This document shows positions 18,102 to 26,333 of a stretch of DNA of 36,903 nt, in pieces; within the stretch, counting starts at the first letter, position 1; each line of letters begins with the position of its first letter. The stretch is from positions 1-36,903 of the forward strand of contig QEVI01000007.1 in NCBI GenBank assembly GCA_003576855.1, given 5' to 3'. The notes beneath the pieces were generated by a model. That model ran no database searches and had not been told where the DNA came from. It saw only the letters and a program-made list of their open reading frames with translations. A program made the translations under genes and the position numbers. The DNA comes from Planctomycetota bacterium (GTDB lineage: Bacteria; Planctomycetota; Planctomycetia; Pirellulales; Lacipirellulaceae).

Positions 18102-19232
18102 ATGCCCTTTACGGACCCGCGATCGGCGTACATCCACGTTCCCTTCTGCCGGCGCCGCTGCGGTTATTGCGACTTCGCAATTGTGGCCGGGCGCGACGAC
18201 TTGATCGGGCCGTATCTCCGAGCCATCGCGACGGAGCTAAGCTGGCTGGGCGAGGCGCGGCCGGTCGAGACGCTCTACTTCGGCGGGGGGACGCCCAGCC
18301 ATTTGGATCCTGCGGATTTGGCGGCGCTGTGCGACGTTGTGCTGCGCTGGCACCCGCTGGCTTCCGGGCACGAATGGACGATCGAGGCCAACCCTGAATA
18401 CCTGGGGGCGGACCGCCTGCGGGTTCTTGCCGAGCGCGGCGCCACCCGGCTGAGCCTGGGCGCCCAATCGCTCGAGGCCGGCAAGCTGCGGGCGCTCGAC
18501 CGGCAGCACCTTCCCCAAGACGTGTACGCCGCCGTGGAACTGGCCCGCGAGGCGGGCATGCAGGTGTCGCTGGATTTGATCTTCGGCGCCCCTGGCGAGA
18601 CGCTCGCGGATTGGCGGCGCGACCTGGCCCGCGCCGTGGACCTGGCGCCGGACCACGTCTCGACCTACGGCCTGACGTGGGAACGGGGCACGAAGTTCAC
18701 GCGGCGGCGCGACCGGGGCGAACTAACGCCGGTCGATGAAGAGCTTGAACGGCAGATGTACGCCTTGGCGATCGACCGGCTCGCCGACGCGGGGTTTGAG
18801 CATTACGAAGTCTCGAACTTCGCGCGGCCGGGGTTCCGCAGTCGGCACAACGAAACATACTGGACCGGGGGCGAGTACTACGCGGCCGGCCCCGGCGCGG
18901 CCCGCTACGTGGCCGGGGTGCGGGAGACCAATCACCGCAGTACGACGACTTATCTGAAGCGGGTGCTCGCCGGCGAGTCGCCGGTCGCCGAGCGCGAGGA
19001 ACTGGACGCCGCAGGCCGGGCCCGCGAGCGGCTGGTCTTCGGGCTGCGGCGGTTGGACGGCGTCGAGCGGAGGTGGTTCCGCGGAGTCACGGGCTTTTCG
19101 CTGGAAGAAATCGCCGGCGAGCCGCTGCGGCGCTTCGTCGCCATGGGTCTGCTGGCCGACGACGGCGACCGCGTCCGGCTTACGCGGGAGGGACTGTTCG
19201 TCAGCGATGCGCTGTGGCCGGAACTGCTGTGA
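18102..19232 (+). CDS. hemW: Radical SAM heme chaperone HemW
   Basis: A protein of 376 residues. The radical SAM motif C-R-R-R-C-G-Y-C (Cys16, 20, 23) binds the 4Fe-4S cluster. The residue after the motif is D-F rather than the extra Cys found in HemN, which points to HemW rather than oxygen-independent coproporphyrinogen III oxidase. The G-G-G-T-P-S motif at about 61-66 helps to bind SAM, and a HemN C-terminal domain follows. HemW carries heme to respiratory enzymes in the cytoplasm (family knowledge). The length is usual for the family. Confidence 0.9.
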   Translation: MPFTDPRSAYIHVPFCRRRCGYCDFAIVAGRDDLIGPYLRAIATELSWLGEARPVETLYFGGGTPSHLDPADLAALCDVVLRWHPLASGHEWTIEANPEYLGADRLRVLAERGATRLSLGAQSLEAGKLRALDRQHLPQDVYAAVELAREAGMQVSLDLIFGAPGETLADWRRDLARAVDLAPDHVSTYGLTWERGTKFTRRRDRGELTPVDEELERQMYALAIDRLADAGFEHYEVSNFARPGFRSRHNETYWTGGEYYAAGPGAARYVAGVRETNHRSTTTYLKRVLAGESPVAEREELDAAGRARERLVFGLRRLDGVERRWFRGVTGFSLEEIAGEPLRRFVAMGLLADDGDRVRLTREGLFVSDALWPELL

Positions 19233-19244
19233 GCGCGGAGGCGG

Positions 19245-19814
19245 TTACAGCGGGGCTCGCGGCAGGTCGCGGGGGTAGGGCGGATCGTCCGCCGGGGGCG
19301 GGAAACCGCCGGTTTCCTCGGCCCAGAGCCGGCGATCTTCTTCGCTGGCGTAGTAGCGGAGCCAGGCGTCGGGATCGCCGTGGGTGTTGGCGCAATCCCA
19401 GTGGAGGTAGTGGCCCTGCCGGCGGATCATCTTTTCGTACGACGGGAGGATGTCGCGGTAGATGAGGCAGTAAAGCTGCCGGTCGGTCAGGTGATCGGTG
19501 AAGTCGAGCACGATGTGCTTTTCGTAAAGCCGGCCGATGGTCTGGTAGAGGAAGTCGCGAAGCTGCCGGTCGTCGAGCCGGTCGGGGTGGGGCAGTTCCA
19601 ACTTCGGCTGGAACCAGTCGCAGATGGGGAGCATCGGCGCGCGTTCCCATTCGAGCATGGATTCGAGGAACTCGTTTTCGGCGCCGGTGGTCATGACCTC
19701 GACGTTGACGCGGCCAATCGCTTCGTCGTAAAGCGGTTCGAGGGCGTCGCGTAGCTGCGCGTTGCGCAGGAGGTGCTCCACTTCGTCCGATCGCGGGGAA
19801 TTGGGGAGAATCAT
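19245..19814 (-). CDS. Conserved-looking protein of unknown function
   Basis: A protein of 189 residues, soluble and rich in charged and aromatic residues, with no signal peptide or membrane helix. Blocks such as C-D-W-F-Q-P-K, Y-L-H-W-D-C-A-N-T and D-A-W-L-R-Y-Y-A look constrained, and the codon use fits a real gene. The C-terminus is Pro-rich. I do not recognise a family. It is convergent with hemW, with 12 bases between the stop codons. No ribosome binding site stands out at the ATG. Confidence 0.7.
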   Translation of the reverse strand: MILPNSPRSDEVEHLLRNAQLRDALEPLYDEAIGRVNVEVMTTGAENEFLESMLEWERAPMLPICDWFQPKLELPHPDRLDDRQLRDFLYQTIGRLYEKHIVLDFTDHLTDRQLYCLIYRDILPSYEKMIRRQGHYLHWDCANTHGDPDAWLRYYASEEDRRLWAEETGGFPPPADDPPYPRDLPRAPL

Positions 19815-20095
19815 TGGACAATCGCGGCGCGGAAAAAACGATCAAGAAATCCGAAAAACCGAACCCGCCGTGCGGACGCCCGGCGGACCAGTGACGTCGG
19901 CCATCCTGGCGGGGCCCGCCGGGAGCAACAACGCTTGCGCCCACGAGTTTGACTCTATCAACCTCGCGTTGCGGTGAGAATACTTCTGAAGCCTAATTGA
20001 GGCGAAGACGCAACAACGGCGAAATCAGGACCGCTACGACCGGCAAGGTTTGCCGGCGACGATGCCGGAACGGCCCCCCGGGGTGGGCGAACGGC

Positions 20096-20806
20096 TCAAT
20101 CGACGGGCGTGCCCATCTGGCGCATGAGGAGCTTCATGTCGTCCCAAGTCTGCTTCTTGGCGGAGGGGTTTCTCAGCAGGTACGCCGGATGGTACGTGCA
20201 GACGACCTTGATGTCGCCGAACGGGTGAACCCGCCCGCGAAGCCGGCCGATGGATTCGGTCGTGCCCAGCAGGTTCTGGGCGGCGACGGCGCCGAGGCAG
20301 CAGATGAACTGCGGCTTGATCAGCTCGAGCTGCCGGTCGAGAAAGCGGCGGCAGTTGGCCGCCTCCTCCGGGGCCGGCTTGCGATTGTTCGGCGGGCGGC
20401 ACTTGATGGTGTTGAGGATGTAGACGTCCTCGCGGCGCAGCCTGCACGCCTCGATAATCCGATTCAGAAGCTGGCCGGCGCGGCCGACGAAGGGCTCGCC
20501 CTGGCGGTCTTCGTCGGCGCCGGGCGCTTCGCCCATGAAGCACAGCCGCGCCCCGGGGTCGCCGACGCCGAAGACGGTTTGCGTGCGGGTACGGGCCAGT
20601 TCGCCGCAGCGGGTACACGCGGCGACCTCGAGCCGGAGCGCTTCGAGCGCCGGTGCGATCGAGCAGCGGAGGTCCGCCGGCGCCTCGATCTCCGCATGAG
20701 CGAGCACCGCCACGGAGGGGCGTGGAAGCTGCTTGGCGCCGGCGGCTTCGAGGCTTTCCAACTGCTGGCGCAGAGCGCGGCGGAGGCGGTCGGGGGAGGC
20801 GGTCAT
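20096..20806 (-). CDS. Family 4 uracil-DNA glycosylase
   Basis: A protein of 236 residues. The uracil-DNA glycosylase motif 1 is G-E-A-P-G-A-D-E-D (about 92-100), and the second motif is [11 protein letters not shown] (204-214). Four cysteines (64, 67, 136 and 152) have the spacing expected for the 4Fe-4S cluster of family 4/5 enzymes. It removes uracil from DNA to start base excision repair. The N-terminal 60 residues are extra to the catalytic core. It is divergent from der, with a 144-base gap. Confidence 0.88.
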   Translation of the reverse strand: MTASPDRLRRALRQQLESLEAAGAKQLPRPSVAVLAHAEIEAPADLRCSIAPALEALRLEVAACTRCGELARTRTQTVFGVGDPGARLCFMGEAPGADEDRQGEPFVGRAGQLLNRIIEACRLRREDVYILNTIKCRPPNNRKPAPEEAANCRRFLDRQLELIKPQFICCLGAVAAQNLLGTTESIGRLRGRVHPFGDIKVVCTYHPAYLLRNPSAKKQTWDDMKLLMRQMGTPVD

Positions 20807-20950
20807 CTAGCGGTCTCCTGTCGCGGTTGTTGTGCAGTGTACGACTCGAGCGTTCGGCGAAAAGGGGGCGCGCCGCCGGTCGCCGTGCTACTCGCTGGCA
20901 ACTTGGCGGATTATGATATAAGACTCCCCGCCGCTCGCTGTGAAACGCCC

Positions 20951-22354
20951 ATGGCTGTTCCCAAAGTCGTCATCGTCGGCCGGCCCAACGTCGGCAAGAG
21001 CAGCCTGTTGAATTGGCTGGCCGGGCTGCGTCTGGCGATCGTCGAGGATCGCCCCGGCGTCACGCGCGACCGGGTCGAGTACCTCATGTCGCACGAGGAC
21101 CGCTATTTTGAGCTGGTCGATACGGGCGGCATCGGGATCAAGGACGAGGACAACCTCACCAAGCACATCGAGGAGCAGATTCAAACGGCGATCGACGCGG
21201 CCTCGGTGATCCTGCTGGTCGTCGACACCCGGGCGGGACTGACGCCGCTGGATGAAGAGGTGGGCCGGCGCCTGCGCAACGTCGACGTGCCGGTGCTGTG
21301 CGTCGCAAACAAGACCGACGACGAGAAGATGGACGTGCAGGCGTCGGACTTCTACCGGCTGGGGCGCGGCAAGATCGTGCCGGTCAGCACCAAGCAGAAC
21401 CGCCATCGGACGGTGCTGCTGAACCTGATCGTCGAGCGGCTGCCGGCGGACTCCGCGGGCGAGGCGCCCAGCGGCGATCCGGAGATGAAGGTGGCGATCG
21501 TCGGCCGGCGGAACGTGGGCAAGAGCACGTTCGTCAACACGCTCGCGCAGGCCGAGCGGATGATCGTCAGCGAGATACCCGGCACGACGCGGGACAGCGT
21601 GGACGTGCGATTCGAGCTGGACGGCAAGGGTTTCGTCGCGATCGACACGCCGGGCGTCCGCCGGGCGAAGAGCCGAGGGGCGTCGATCGACTTCTACGGC
21701 ACCCACCGCGCACAGCGGAGCATTCGCCGCGCCGACGTGGTGTTGCTGTTTCTCGACGCGACGCAGCGGATCAGCAAGGTCGATAAGCAGCTTTGCGAGT
21801 ATATCGGCGAAGAATACAAGCCGCTGATTTTTGTGGTGAACAAGTGGGACTTGCTGGCCAAGTCGATGCCCACGGAAAAGTGGGTGCGGTATCTCAACGA
21901 CACCTTCCGGGCCCAGCGATACGCGCCGATCGCGTTCATCACCGGGCAAACCGGCAAGAACGTCAAGGCGCTGCTGAATCATGCGCAAATGCTGTTCAAG
22001 CAGTCGCGGCAGCGGCTTTCCACGGGGCAACTCAACCGGCTGCTGCGCGACGCCGTGCAACGGACGCCGCCGCCGCTCTTTCAGAACCGCCGGCCGAAAA
22101 TCTATTACGGCACGCAGGTGAGCGTGCAGCCGCCGACGCTGGTGCTGTTCTGCAACGAACCGCAGGCGATCTCGCGCCCCTACCAGCGGTATTTGCTCAG
22201 CGCCGTGCGCGAGCAGATGAACTTCGAGGAAGTGCCGATCAAGCTGTATCTCCGGCGGCGGCAGCCGAGCGACTCGCGGGACGAAGTCGGGGCGGACGCC
22301 GACGGCGCGGCCAAGGCGGTCGGCGAGGGAGCGGAAGGAGAGACCGTACGGTAG
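20951..22354 (+). CDS. der: Ribosome biogenesis GTPase Der
   Basis: A protein of 467 residues with two GTPase domains and a C-terminal KH-like domain. Domain 1 has G-R-P-N-V-G-K-S (10-17), D-T-G-G and N-K-T-D. Domain 2 has G-R-R-N-V-G-K-S (185-192), D-T-P-G and N-K-W-D. Der helps to assemble the 50S ribosomal subunit. The ATG at 20951 starts directly at the first domain (A-V-P-K-V-V-I-V-G); an earlier in-frame extension runs through the antisense glycosylase gene and is rejected. The G5 region of domain 1 reads S-T-K-Q-N-R, unlike the usual S-A motif. The C-terminus is extended and acidic. Confidence 0.93.
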   Translation: MAVPKVVIVGRPNVGKSSLLNWLAGLRLAIVEDRPGVTRDRVEYLMSHEDRYFELVDTGGIGIKDEDNLTKHIEEQIQTAIDAASVILLVVDTRAGLTPLDEEVGRRLRNVDVPVLCVANKTDDEKMDVQASDFYRLGRGKIVPVSTKQNRHRTVLLNLIVERLPADSAGEAPSGDPEMKVAIVGRRNVGKSTFVNTLAQAERMIVSEIPGTTRDSVDVRFELDGKGFVAIDTPGVRRAKSRGASIDFYGTHRAQRSIRRADVVLLFLDATQRISKVDKQLCEYIGEEYKPLIFVVNKWDLLAKSMPTEKWVRYLNDTFRAQRYAPIAFITGQTGKNVKALLNHAQMLFKQSRQRLSTGQLNRLLRDAVQRTPPPLFQNRRPKIYYGTQVSVQPPTLVLFCNEPQAISRPYQRYLLSAVREQMNFEEVPIKLYLRRRQPSDSRDEVGADADGAAKAVGEGAEGETVR

Positions 22355-22436
22355 GCGCTTGGGCCGACCGCCCGATCCACCGGGCGCGTGCCCGCGGCCC
22401 GCGGCGCCGCCTGCCCGCCAGGGGGGATGCCGCCGC

Positions 22437-22613
22437 TCAATCGTAATACGCGGCGGCGCCCGTGCGGTCGTTGCTCACGGCTACGTTCGCGCTCGCCGGG
22501 CTCTTGGGGCTGCGGGCGGAGTCGGCCCAAATCGCGACGATGCCCACCGTCCAGGCCAGGACGATGCAGAGCAGCTCGCCAATGCCGGAGAACGTGTAGA
22601 TGTCTTGTCGCAT
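22437..22613 (-). CDS. Putative small single-span membrane protein
   Basis: A 58-residue frame with one hydrophobic segment (C-I-V-L-A-W-T-V-G-I-V-A-I-W) followed by a polar tail ending in A-A-Y-Y-D. The ATG at 22613 fits; an upstream ATG at 22697 would add a basic leader. GC-rich third positions support coding, but the frame is short and nothing like it is known to me. The ribosome binding site is unclear. Confidence 0.45.
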   Translation of the reverse strand: MRQDIYTFSGIGELLCIVLAWTVGIVAIWADSARSPKSPASANVAVSNDRTGAAAYYD

Positions 22614-22820
22614 GACTTCGTGCCTGGACTGCTGGTCGTGTTTCCAGCCGTACCGCAACGCCAACGGGCAGCCAAGGCGGCGGCATGACCTGTCCAAGCC
22701 GGAAGTAGAGCGAAATCGTTAAGAGTTCGCAAGGACAGTCTTGAGAAGCGCTTGCGGCGATTTAGCGGCTTAAGTACGCGGCGCCAGCAGGGCCGCCGGA
22801 CGCGCTCGAGGCGTCACTTC

Positions 22821-22846
22821 AGCCCCGACCTACCTAGGTTGTGGGC
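22821..22846. repeat. Short palindromic repeat, degenerate copy 3
   Basis: AGCCCCGACCT, loop ACCT, then AGGTTGTGGGCT. The left arm is identical to copy 2 at 7714, while the right arm has diverged. It lies just downstream of fliG (minus strand). Confidence 0.6.
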
Positions 22847-22886
22847 TCCGGGAGATGGGGCGCGGGGATGGGGGACGCGTAAATGG

Positions 22887-23879
22887 TTATTGGACAAGCG
22901 CTTCGGCTTCGCCGCCGGCATTCAATTCGAGCTCGCCGGAGTCTTCCAGGCGGCGGATGACGTCGACGATCTCCTGCTGCTTCTGCTCGACGACCGACAG
23001 CTTGACGGCGCCCAGGTAGCCCATTTCTTCGCGGAGCAGGTCGGCCGCCCGGCTCGACATGTTCTTGAAGACCTTCTCTTTGAGCTCGTTGCTGGAGCCT
23101 TTGAGGGCGGTGGCCCACTGGGAGGTCTCGACGTTCTTGAGGACGATCTGCATGTCCTTGTCGGTGAAGCGGGCGAGATCCTCGAACACGAACATCAGCC
23201 GGCGGATTTCCTCGACGAGTTCGGGGGCCTCTTGGGCCAGGTTTTCCAGGATCGCCCGTTCGGTGGCGCGGTCGCTGACATTGAGCATTTCCGCCACGCT
23301 CGCCACGCCGCCGGCGTTTTCGAAGCTCTGGCTCATGACGCTCGACATGCGGCGTTCCAGGCCGTGTTCGACTTCGCGGATGATGTCGGGGCTGGTCTGT
23401 CCCATGTTGGCGATTCGCTGCACGACGGCGATTTGGCGGTCCGCCGGCAGGCCGGCCAGGATCGCGGCGCCCGAGGCGGGCGGCAAGTGCGACAAGATCA
23501 GCGCGATGGTTTGCGGATGTTCGTCGTTGACGTAGGTCAGGATGTTCTGGCTGTCGATCGTGCGGAGAAAGGCGAACGGCACGCCTTCGATCGATTGGCG
23601 GATCGAATCGAGCGTGCCGCTGGCGTTCTTGCCCAGGGCCTTGCTGACGAGGGACTTGGCCCGCTCCAGGCCGCCCGCCTCGGCCGCCGCGCCGGGATTG
23701 GCGCTGGCGAACTGCAGGATGACTTGCTCCTGTTCGTCGGCCGAGACCGACCGTAGCTTGGCGATCTCGATGGAAACGCTCTCGACTTGCTTGGGATCGA
23801 GTCGCGCGAGGATGGCCGCGGCGTCTTCCTCGGGCAGCGACGTCAGCAGGACGGCAGCCTTGTGGAGATCGTCGGCCAT
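22887..23879 (-). CDS. fliG: Flagellar motor switch protein FliG
   Basis: A protein of 330 residues with the three FliG domains: N-terminal (K-A-A-V-L-L-T-S-L-P-E-E-D), middle with D-E-H-P-Q-T-I-A-L-I-L-S at about 130, and a C-terminal domain with charged residues near F-E-D-L and L-R-E-E-M that contact the stator MotA. FliG sits in the switch at the base of the flagellar motor and generates torque. I chose the ATG at 23879, which starts M-A-D-D-L-H-K; an upstream ATG at 23936 would add a Pro-rich leader. A CheX-like gene lies upstream, but no other flagellar gene is in the window. Confidence 0.92.
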   Translation of the reverse strand: MADDLHKAAVLLTSLPEEDAAAILARLDPKQVESVSIEIAKLRSVSADEQEQVILQFASANPGAAAEAGGLERAKSLVSKALGKNASGTLDSIRQSIEGVPFAFLRTIDSQNILTYVNDEHPQTIALILSHLPPASGAAILAGLPADRQIAVVQRIANMGQTSPDIIREVEHGLERRMSSVMSQSFENAGGVASVAEMLNVSDRATERAILENLAQEAPELVEEIRRLMFVFEDLARFTDKDMQIVLKNVETSQWATALKGSSNELKEKVFKNMSSRAADLLREEMGYLGAVKLSVVEQKQQEIVDVIRRLEDSGELELNAGGEAEALVQ

Positions 23880-23955
23880 GGCGAATTGCGGCGGGTTGCG
23901 GCGGGGCGGGGGAGGGGGCGCTAGGGCGGCCGTCACCGTCGTGTTTCCGGGTAGC

Positions 23956-24009
23956 GCATTTAGCGGCCGGGGCTGGCGGGCTCGGCCCGCGAGCGGGCCG
24001 GCTAAATGC
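23956..24009. repeat. Imperfect palindrome in the gap upstream of fliG
   Basis: GCATTTAGC at 23956-23964 pairs with GCTAAATGC at 24001-24009, and a GGCC block lies just inside each arm. The GC-rich centre contains nested palindromes (GCGGGCtcgGCCCGC). It lies 77-130 bases upstream of the fliG ATG (minus strand) and could be an RNA hairpin, an operator or a repeat element. Confidence 0.5.
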
Positions 24010-24134
24010 TGTACACGAACAACTGCTACGGCGCAGCGTTGGTGCGGCCGCTGAGATCGGGAGCGGGCGCCCCGTAATCCTAGGATCGTCGCGCGGCGGC
24101 GTGGAACTTGAGGCCCTGCGGGAGCGCGGCGGGG

Positions 24135-24611
24135 CTAACCGGCGGCCACCGGCTCGCGGACTTCGAGCCCGACTTCCAACCGCAAGGGTCCGAACTCGGT
24201 GTCGAACGGCACGGCGATGGCGTGCGCGCCGGTGGGAAAGCGGATTTCGTGCCCTTCGCCGGTGATGACGTTCGGCAGGCTGACGGACATTTCGTACTGT
24301 TCCAGCTCGGCTTTGGCGTGCCCGGCGACAACGTTCGCCAGCTCGCCGACGACGTCCAGGACGTCCTCGTTGACCCGGTCGACGGGCGTCATCAGCAGCT
24401 CGGCAGCGGCCCTGAGGGCGAGCGTTTCGGATAGGTTGATGACGACCGCGCCGGCGGCCTTGCCCGACAGGCCGATGACGCCGCTGATGGGGTAATGCCG
24501 CGCCCCGGACGAAGCCAGCGAAAGCTGCCCGCGGGTCACTTGGCAGTTCAACATCTTGTCGAACGTGTTGACGAGCGAGCGGATGAACGGGTTGATGTGT
24601 TCGGCCTGCAT
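24135..24611 (-). CDS. CheX-like CheY-phosphatase
   Basis: A protein of 158 residues. The start, M-Q-A-E-H-I-N-P-F-I, matches the typical start of CheX. The E-L-A-N motif at residues 90-93 holds the Glu and Asn used by CheX/CheC to dephosphorylate CheY-P (family knowledge). The sequence G-A-V-V-I-N-L-S earlier forms the core sheet. It therefore probably ends chemotaxis signals. fliG follows 255 bases downstream. A longer frame upstream, to 24989, reads through non-conserved sequence, so the ATG at 24611 is preferred. No strong ribosome binding site is seen. Confidence 0.8.
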   Translation of the reverse strand: MQAEHINPFIRSLVNTFDKMLNCQVTRGQLSLASSGARHYPISGVIGLSGKAAGAVVINLSETLALRAAAELLMTPVDRVNEDVLDVVGELANVVAGHAKAELEQYEMSVSLPNVITGEGHEIRFPTGAHAIAVPFDTEFGPLRLEVGLEVREPVAAG

Positions 24612-24820
24612 GCGAGGGTGACGGCGAAAGAGTGACCAGCGCGCCACGCGCGCCGCGGCGACAGTCGGCAAAGGAACAGCGGTGAGCAACTCTAGGCCGC
24701 CGCCGGGGCGGGTCAAACGCCGTGCGGCGATTGCCCTGGTCCACGCAACGATTGTGCGGAGCCCGTGGATTACGCCGGTTGGCCGGCGCAGGCGGCGGCG
24801 GCCAGGCGACGCCAGAGCGG

Positions 24821-25321
24821 CTACGCTTGGCCGCTCCAGCGGTAGACGCCCCACTGCCCGTCGCACTCGTCCACGCCGACCTCGATCCGATGGACGCCGG
24901 CGACGTTCTCCAGCGTCGGGCGGAGCTCGGCGGCGATGTAGCGGGCCAGGAGCTCGGCGGTGGTGTTCGCTACTGGCAGCAGTACGCAATCTTGCCGAGG
25001 AAAGACCCAGCGACGCCGCCCGTGGACGACGGTTACTTCGCCGGCTTCGCCGCCAGGCGTTTCCTCGACGCGGATCGTGGGGTGGCCCGTCGGCAGCAGC
25101 ATGCGATGGTCGAGCGAGCTGACGACCCGCTGCAGTGCATCGCGCAGGGCGATGAAGTCGACGACGTACTGGTTCTCGTCCAGCAGGCCGTGGACCTCGG
25201 CGTACACGTGGTAATTGTGGCCATGGAGCGGCTCGCAGACGTCGCCGCCGTAGGTGATGAAGTGGGCGGCGCTGAAGACGAGGCCCGGCTTATGAATGCG
25301 GACGTGGTACGACTCGGTCAT
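24821..25321 (-). CDS. 6-carboxytetrahydropterin synthase/PTPS family (QueD-like)
   Basis: A protein of 166 residues with the family's zinc site: His20 in F-S-A-A-H and His33, His35 in L-H-G-H-N-Y. The catalytic Cys29 precedes the second histidine pair, and V-D-F at about 55 is the usual family motif. QueD makes 6-carboxy-tetrahydropterin from dihydroneopterin triphosphate for queuosine or, in some lineages, feeds other pterins. The insert between about 100 and 130 (G-R-R-R-W-V-F-P) makes the protein longer than E. coli QueD (about 120 residues). The CitG-like gene is 117 bases upstream. I chose the ATG at 25321 because the protein family starts there. Confidence 0.82.
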   Translation of the reverse strand: MTESYHVRIHKPGLVFSAAHFITYGGDVCEPLHGHNYHVYAEVHGLLDENQYVVDFIALRDALQRVVSSLDHRMLLPTGHPTIRVEETPGGEAGEVTVVHGRRRWVFPRQDCVLLPVANTTAELLARYIAAELRPTLENVAGVHRIEVGVDECDGQWGVYRWSGQA

Positions 25322-25438
25322 GGCGGCACTGCGGGATACGGAAGAAAATTGCGGCGGTGCGGTCGATGTGATCTTGCAATGGGGCAAACCGTTCACTGCG
25401 CCGCTTGGCGGCAGCGGCGTTCGCGCCATGGCGCCCCG

Positions 25439-26329
25439 TCAGTAAAAGCGTACAGGCCAAGCGAGCCGTTGCTCGCGCAGCAACACGAACAAGGCGGCGG
25501 CGATGATATCGGCCGTGGTTCCGGGGTTGCGGCGATGGCCATCGGATCGAAGCCAGAAATCGAAGTCAGCCAGCGCGGCGGCGTACGCCTCAGGGCCCCG
25601 GCCGGCTGAGTCTAACACGCTGGCGGCGGCCCGCGACGCTTGGGCGGCGATCTTCGGGCCGCATTTGCGAATGATCAGGGAATCGGGGTTCGCGGCGAGA
25701 AACTCCAAATAGCAGCGGACGATGGCGTCGCTAAGCGGCGAGCCGCAGGCATGCGTCGCGAGGCGGTCGGCGAGGACGAATACCTCGGTGAAGTCGTCGA
25801 CGTACTGGCGGGCGACCATGTCCCGCTCGGCGGCCAGCGACATCGCCTCGCGGAGGGTCATCGGCGGGCAGGTCTCGGCGTTGACGTCGCCGCCATCCAC
25901 GCGGCCCAGGCCGCCGGGCCTCGCCAGGCGAATCGCGGCGTAGGCGTGCTCGGCGTCGACATTGTCCAGCGAACGGAGCACGCCGCCGACGCCCGGCCGG
26001 AGCCCCAGCTCGGCGGGGACGGCCGCCAACGGCGCCATCAGCAGCAGCATGCCGAGATTGGTGTTCGTGCGCACGGCGGCGCGGGTCGCGGCGACGGCGG
26101 CGAGGATCGTGGCGCCGACGCCTTGCTGGCGGGCGCGATCGACAATGGGGCCGATGACGGCGGCGCTGGCGATGAAGTCGGCATAGGTGAGATCGTCGAA
26201 ATCGGCGCCGCGGTAGACGTTTCCGGGCTTGGGCGCGGTCGCCTCCCACAGGCAGGCCAGCGAGGCGCAGGCCCCGACGGTCAGCGGCGGCGCCTGACCG
26301 GCTACGGCGGTTCGGGGTGCGGATGCCAT
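25439..26329 (-). CDS. Triphosphoribosyl-dephospho-CoA synthase-like protein (CitG/MdcB family)
   Basis: A protein of 296 residues with the family signature W-E-A-T-A-P-K-P-G-N-V near residue 28, followed by D-F-D-D-L-T-Y-A-D-F and a later D-F-W-L-R-S-D-G-H-R-R-N-P-G-T-T-A-D segment. CitG and MdcB make the 2'-(5''-triphosphoribosyl)-3'-dephospho-CoA prosthetic group for citrate lyase or malonate decarboxylase, but neither enzyme is encoded nearby. Homologues occur in tetrahydromethanopterin gene clusters, and a QueD-like gene lies next to it, so a pterin-cofactor role is possible (inference). The ATG at 26329 lies four bases past the stop codon of the hydrolase gene; an ATG at 26365 would overlap that gene. 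Confidence 0.78.
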   Translation of the reverse strand: MASAPRTAVAGQAPPLTVGACASLACLWEATAPKPGNVYRGADFDDLTYADFIASAAVIGPIVDRARQQGVGATILAAVAATRAAVRTNTNLGMLLLMAPLAAVPAELGLRPGVGGVLRSLDNVDAEHAYAAIRLARPGGLGRVDGGDVNAETCPPMTLREAMSLAAERDMVARQYVDDFTEVFVLADRLATHACGSPLSDAIVRCYLEFLAANPDSLIIRKCGPKIAAQASRAAASVLDSAGRGPEAYAAALADFDFWLRSDGHRRNPGTTADIIAAALFVLLREQRLAWPVRFY

Positions 26330-26333
26330 GGGT

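Noticed and set aside
19997..20950. An in-frame extension of der by about 318 codons
   Set aside because: It runs through the antisense uracil-DNA glycosylase gene, and Der homologues start at the ATG at 20951.
22369..22386. A CGCCCG/CGGGCG hairpin after der, as a terminator
   Set aside because: Only six base pairs in very GC-rich DNA and no T-tract; chance is likely.
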